Shown here piece after piece: positions 62,765-64,000 of a stretch of DNA of 64,000 nt (position 1 is its first letter; each line of letters opens with the position of its first letter). The DNA comes from CAXXOK01 sp964640955 (GTDB lineage: Bacteria > Bacillota > Clostridia > Christensenellales > Aristaeellaceae): contig CAZXJI010000016.1 in the NCBI GenBank assembly GCA_964640955.1, forward strand, positions 1-64,000. Reading direction: 5' to 3'. A program made the position numbers and the translations under genes. The notes under the pieces are model-generated. The model worked only from the letters and a program-made list of their open reading frames with translations. It ran no database searches and was not told where the DNA came from.

Positions 62765-63907
62765 CTATTGGTCTTCCATCCAGATATAATCCATACCAAA
62801 GCCCGGCTTTTGTGGAACGCTGAGCACGCCGTCCGAAAGGACATATCCCGATGCTTCTATTCCTTCCGAATCGCCCAAAACCGCTTCAATATAGGGAACA
62901 TGATGCGGGTATGCCGCCGCGAGATGTGCACAATAGTAAGTTTTCACGACCTGCCCCCAAGCGTGAGGCGAAGCCATCCAACCGTTTTCGGCGATCTCCT
63001 TCATCAATCGGCGCCACTGCGTGAATCCATAACCGCAAACGTCTGGTTGCCATACGTCGAGCAGGCGTTTTTGCGCAAGTGAGCGAAGCAGCGGGATATC
63101 CGTTTGTGATTCGCCGTCTGCGATGAACGTACAGGGCCTGCGCAGCCTAAGGTAATCTTTCAGCTTACGGTTGTTATCCTCATTTTCGCGAAACGGTTCT
63201 TCAAACCAGTACAGATCGCAGCCCTCGATTCCTTCCAGAAACGCCAGTGCATCCTCGACCGAATAGCCATCGTTCGCATCCACCATCAACACGGCAGCCG
63301 GCAGCTGGGAATGGATGCGGTTTACCAGCGCGATATCGCGGGTCAGCCCTTCGTCATGCTCCATCCACCGATGACCCCGGCCGATTTTGATCTTGAGTGC
63401 GCGATGGCCAATCGACCAGTCTTGGCAGCACTCCTCCAGCACTCTCTCCATTCCAAACGGTTTATCCTCCGGGATAATATCATCCATGTAGATAGCACCG
63501 TCGTAGAGCCGGACTGTAGGCACGGCAACGGGGTTGATCATCCGGCTGACCGGGATGCCCAGGATCACGCCTGCCAGATCATGAAGCGGGATATCGAACG
63601 CTTTCAGTTCCGGGTTCAGGATCCCCGTCTCGGGATCGAACACCTCACAAAGCTTTTTGCCCTGCAGGCTCCCGGCCGCCAGCCGGGCGTTCTCCGTTGG
63701 CGTGCTGAGCATACCCCAGCCCATAGCGCCCTGGTCCGTCCAAAGCTGCGCAACGACGACGGAACCGCCGAAGCCGTGATAGGAACGCACGGCGTTCTTT
63801 CCATGCAAGCGCGGATAGCGCGCGCGAAACTGTTTGAAAACGATCTTGTCGATTCGATAAGAGGCAAGCTGATCACGGTATTTCCCATAAAGATCCTGAG
63901 ATTCCAT
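62765..63907 (-). CDS. Mandelate racemase/muconate-lactonizing enzyme-family protein
   Basis: The 380-residue enolase-superfamily enzyme has the lysine motif HRALKIKIGRG (KxK), metal ligands in MVDANDGYS (Asp), WFEEPF (Glu) and FIADGES (Asp/Glu), and SPHAWG with the His of sugar-acid dehydratases. It probably dehydrates or isomerises a sugar acid such as a galactonate or related compound; the exact substrate cannot be told. ATG 63907 follows TAGGA by 6 bases and is preferred over a TTG two codons before it. It follows the permease gene by 8 bases on the same strand, and its codons are less GC-rich than those of genes before 61.9 kb. Confidence 0.85.
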   Translation of the reverse strand: MESQDLYGKYRDQLASYRIDKIVFKQFRARYPRLHGKNAVRSYHGFGGSVVVAQLWTDQGAMGWGMLSTPTENARLAAGSLQGKKLCEVFDPETGILNPELKAFDIPLHDLAGVILGIPVSRMINPVAVPTVRLYDGAIYMDDIIPEDKPFGMERVLEECCQDWSIGHRALKIKIGRGHRWMEHDEGLTRDIALVNRIHSQLPAAVLMVDANDGYSVEDALAFLEGIEGCDLYWFEEPFRENEDNNRKLKDYLRLRRPCTFIADGESQTDIPLLRSLAQKRLLDVWQPDVCGYGFTQWRRLMKEIAENGWMASPHAWGQVVKTYYCAHLAAAYPHHVPYIEAVLGDSEGIEASGYVLSDGVLSVPQKPGFGMDYIWMEDQ

Positions 63908-63915
63908 ATGCAATC

Positions 63916-64000
63916 CTATCCTTTCATGCCTGAGGTTGCGACACCCTCAACAAAGTATTTCTGCAAAAACAGGTAGATTAGCGTGCCGGGAATGATGGAA
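63916..64000 (-). CDS. CUT1 sugar ABC permease, C-terminal end only
   Basis: Only 27 residues plus the stop are visible, reading IIPGTLIYLFLQKYFVEGV and then ATSGMKG, the standard ending of MalG/LplC-type permeases (compare MQKYFVKGVMIGSLKG earlier). The rest of the gene lies beyond the window. It is the third CUT1-type system of the region and precedes the enolase-superfamily gene in the same operon, suggesting sugar-acid import and catabolism. Confidence 0.8.
   Translation of the reverse strand, partial: SIIPGTLIYLFLQKYFVEGVATSGMKG

Noticed and set aside
62498..63082. 194-residue plus-strand open frame over the integrase remnant and enolase-superfamily gene
   Set aside because: It is antisense to the integrase pieces and to the end of a well-supported gene; no motif or ribosome site.

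Overview
The window looks like a chromosome segment of a GC-rich member of the Firmicutes (Clostridia-like). The reasons are a tryptophan T-box riboswitch with readable specifier, strong AGGAGG ribosome sites, many CUT1-type sugar ABC systems of the LplABC/YtcQ kind, a DegV protein, separate SecD and SecF, and an XhlA-like/phiLC3-like lysis module. Genus cannot be told from the sequence alone. Coding density is high, many genes overlap by ATGA or GTGA, and the base composition is clearly GC-rich until about 61.9 kb, after which it falls.

Layout. 1-1.3 kb: the end of a prophage or phage-like lysis cassette (endolysin, XhlA-like protein, holin) closed by a symmetrical terminator. 1.3-13.2 kb: housekeeping and single genes: a secreted SH3-like protein, Trp T-box plus stand-alone TrpB2, GuaA, an alpha/alpha-toroid protein, a TM1266-like small protein, a secreted SGNH-like hydrolase, a DAP-decarboxylase-like enzyme, a diguanylate cyclase with a LacI-type binding domain, and a flippase-like membrane protein. 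13.4-17.5 kb: YbaK-like deacylase and a nucleoside-type ABC transporter (one ATPase, two permeases) in one operon. 17.7-20.6 kb: small membrane protein, SecD, SecF. 

20.6-32.7 kb is an unbroken 12-kb minus-strand run: two CUT1 permeases, two paralogous solute-binding proteins, a membrane-spanning AraC regulator, then a GldA/GldF/GldG-like ABC module ending in a DUF4340 protein. Divergent from it (32.9-36.6 kb) are three carbohydrate enzymes, including a GH4 enzyme resembling LplD alpha-galacturonidase, so this is probably a galacturonide or related oligosaccharide uptake-and-breakdown locus. 36.7-39.2 kb: DegV, a frameshifted secreted protein, an AhpD-like protein.

39.3-49.9 kb is a second sugar locus: GH2 enzyme, solute-binding protein, two permeases, LacI regulator and a large LacZ-type GH2 enzyme. 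Four LacI-type operator sequences related to GTAACCGGTTAC lie at the promoters, so the transporter, the regulator itself and the LacZ-type enzyme form one local regulon. 50.1-53.3 kb: an ECF sigma factor, its probable membrane anti-sigma partner, and a GT-C-like membrane protein. 53.5-61.6 kb: a complete Dpp/Opp peptide transporter followed without a break by two creatininase-family hydrolases and an M42 aminopeptidase, a peptide or cyclic-amide scavenging operon. 

61.85 kb: tRNA-Thr(GGT) with its own promoter and terminator. Next to it lies a decayed tyrosine integrase needing three reading frames, then lower-GC DNA with a mandelate-racemase-family enzyme and the end of another CUT1 permease, consistent with an old island inserted at the tRNA gene. 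No CRISPR array, rRNA, intact transposase or plasmid origin was seen. I found no clear wholly new system; the most unusual items are the LacI-domain/GGDEF fusion, the transport/AraC/Gld-like run, the peptide transporter with paired creatininases, and several solute-binding proteins without a lipobox.
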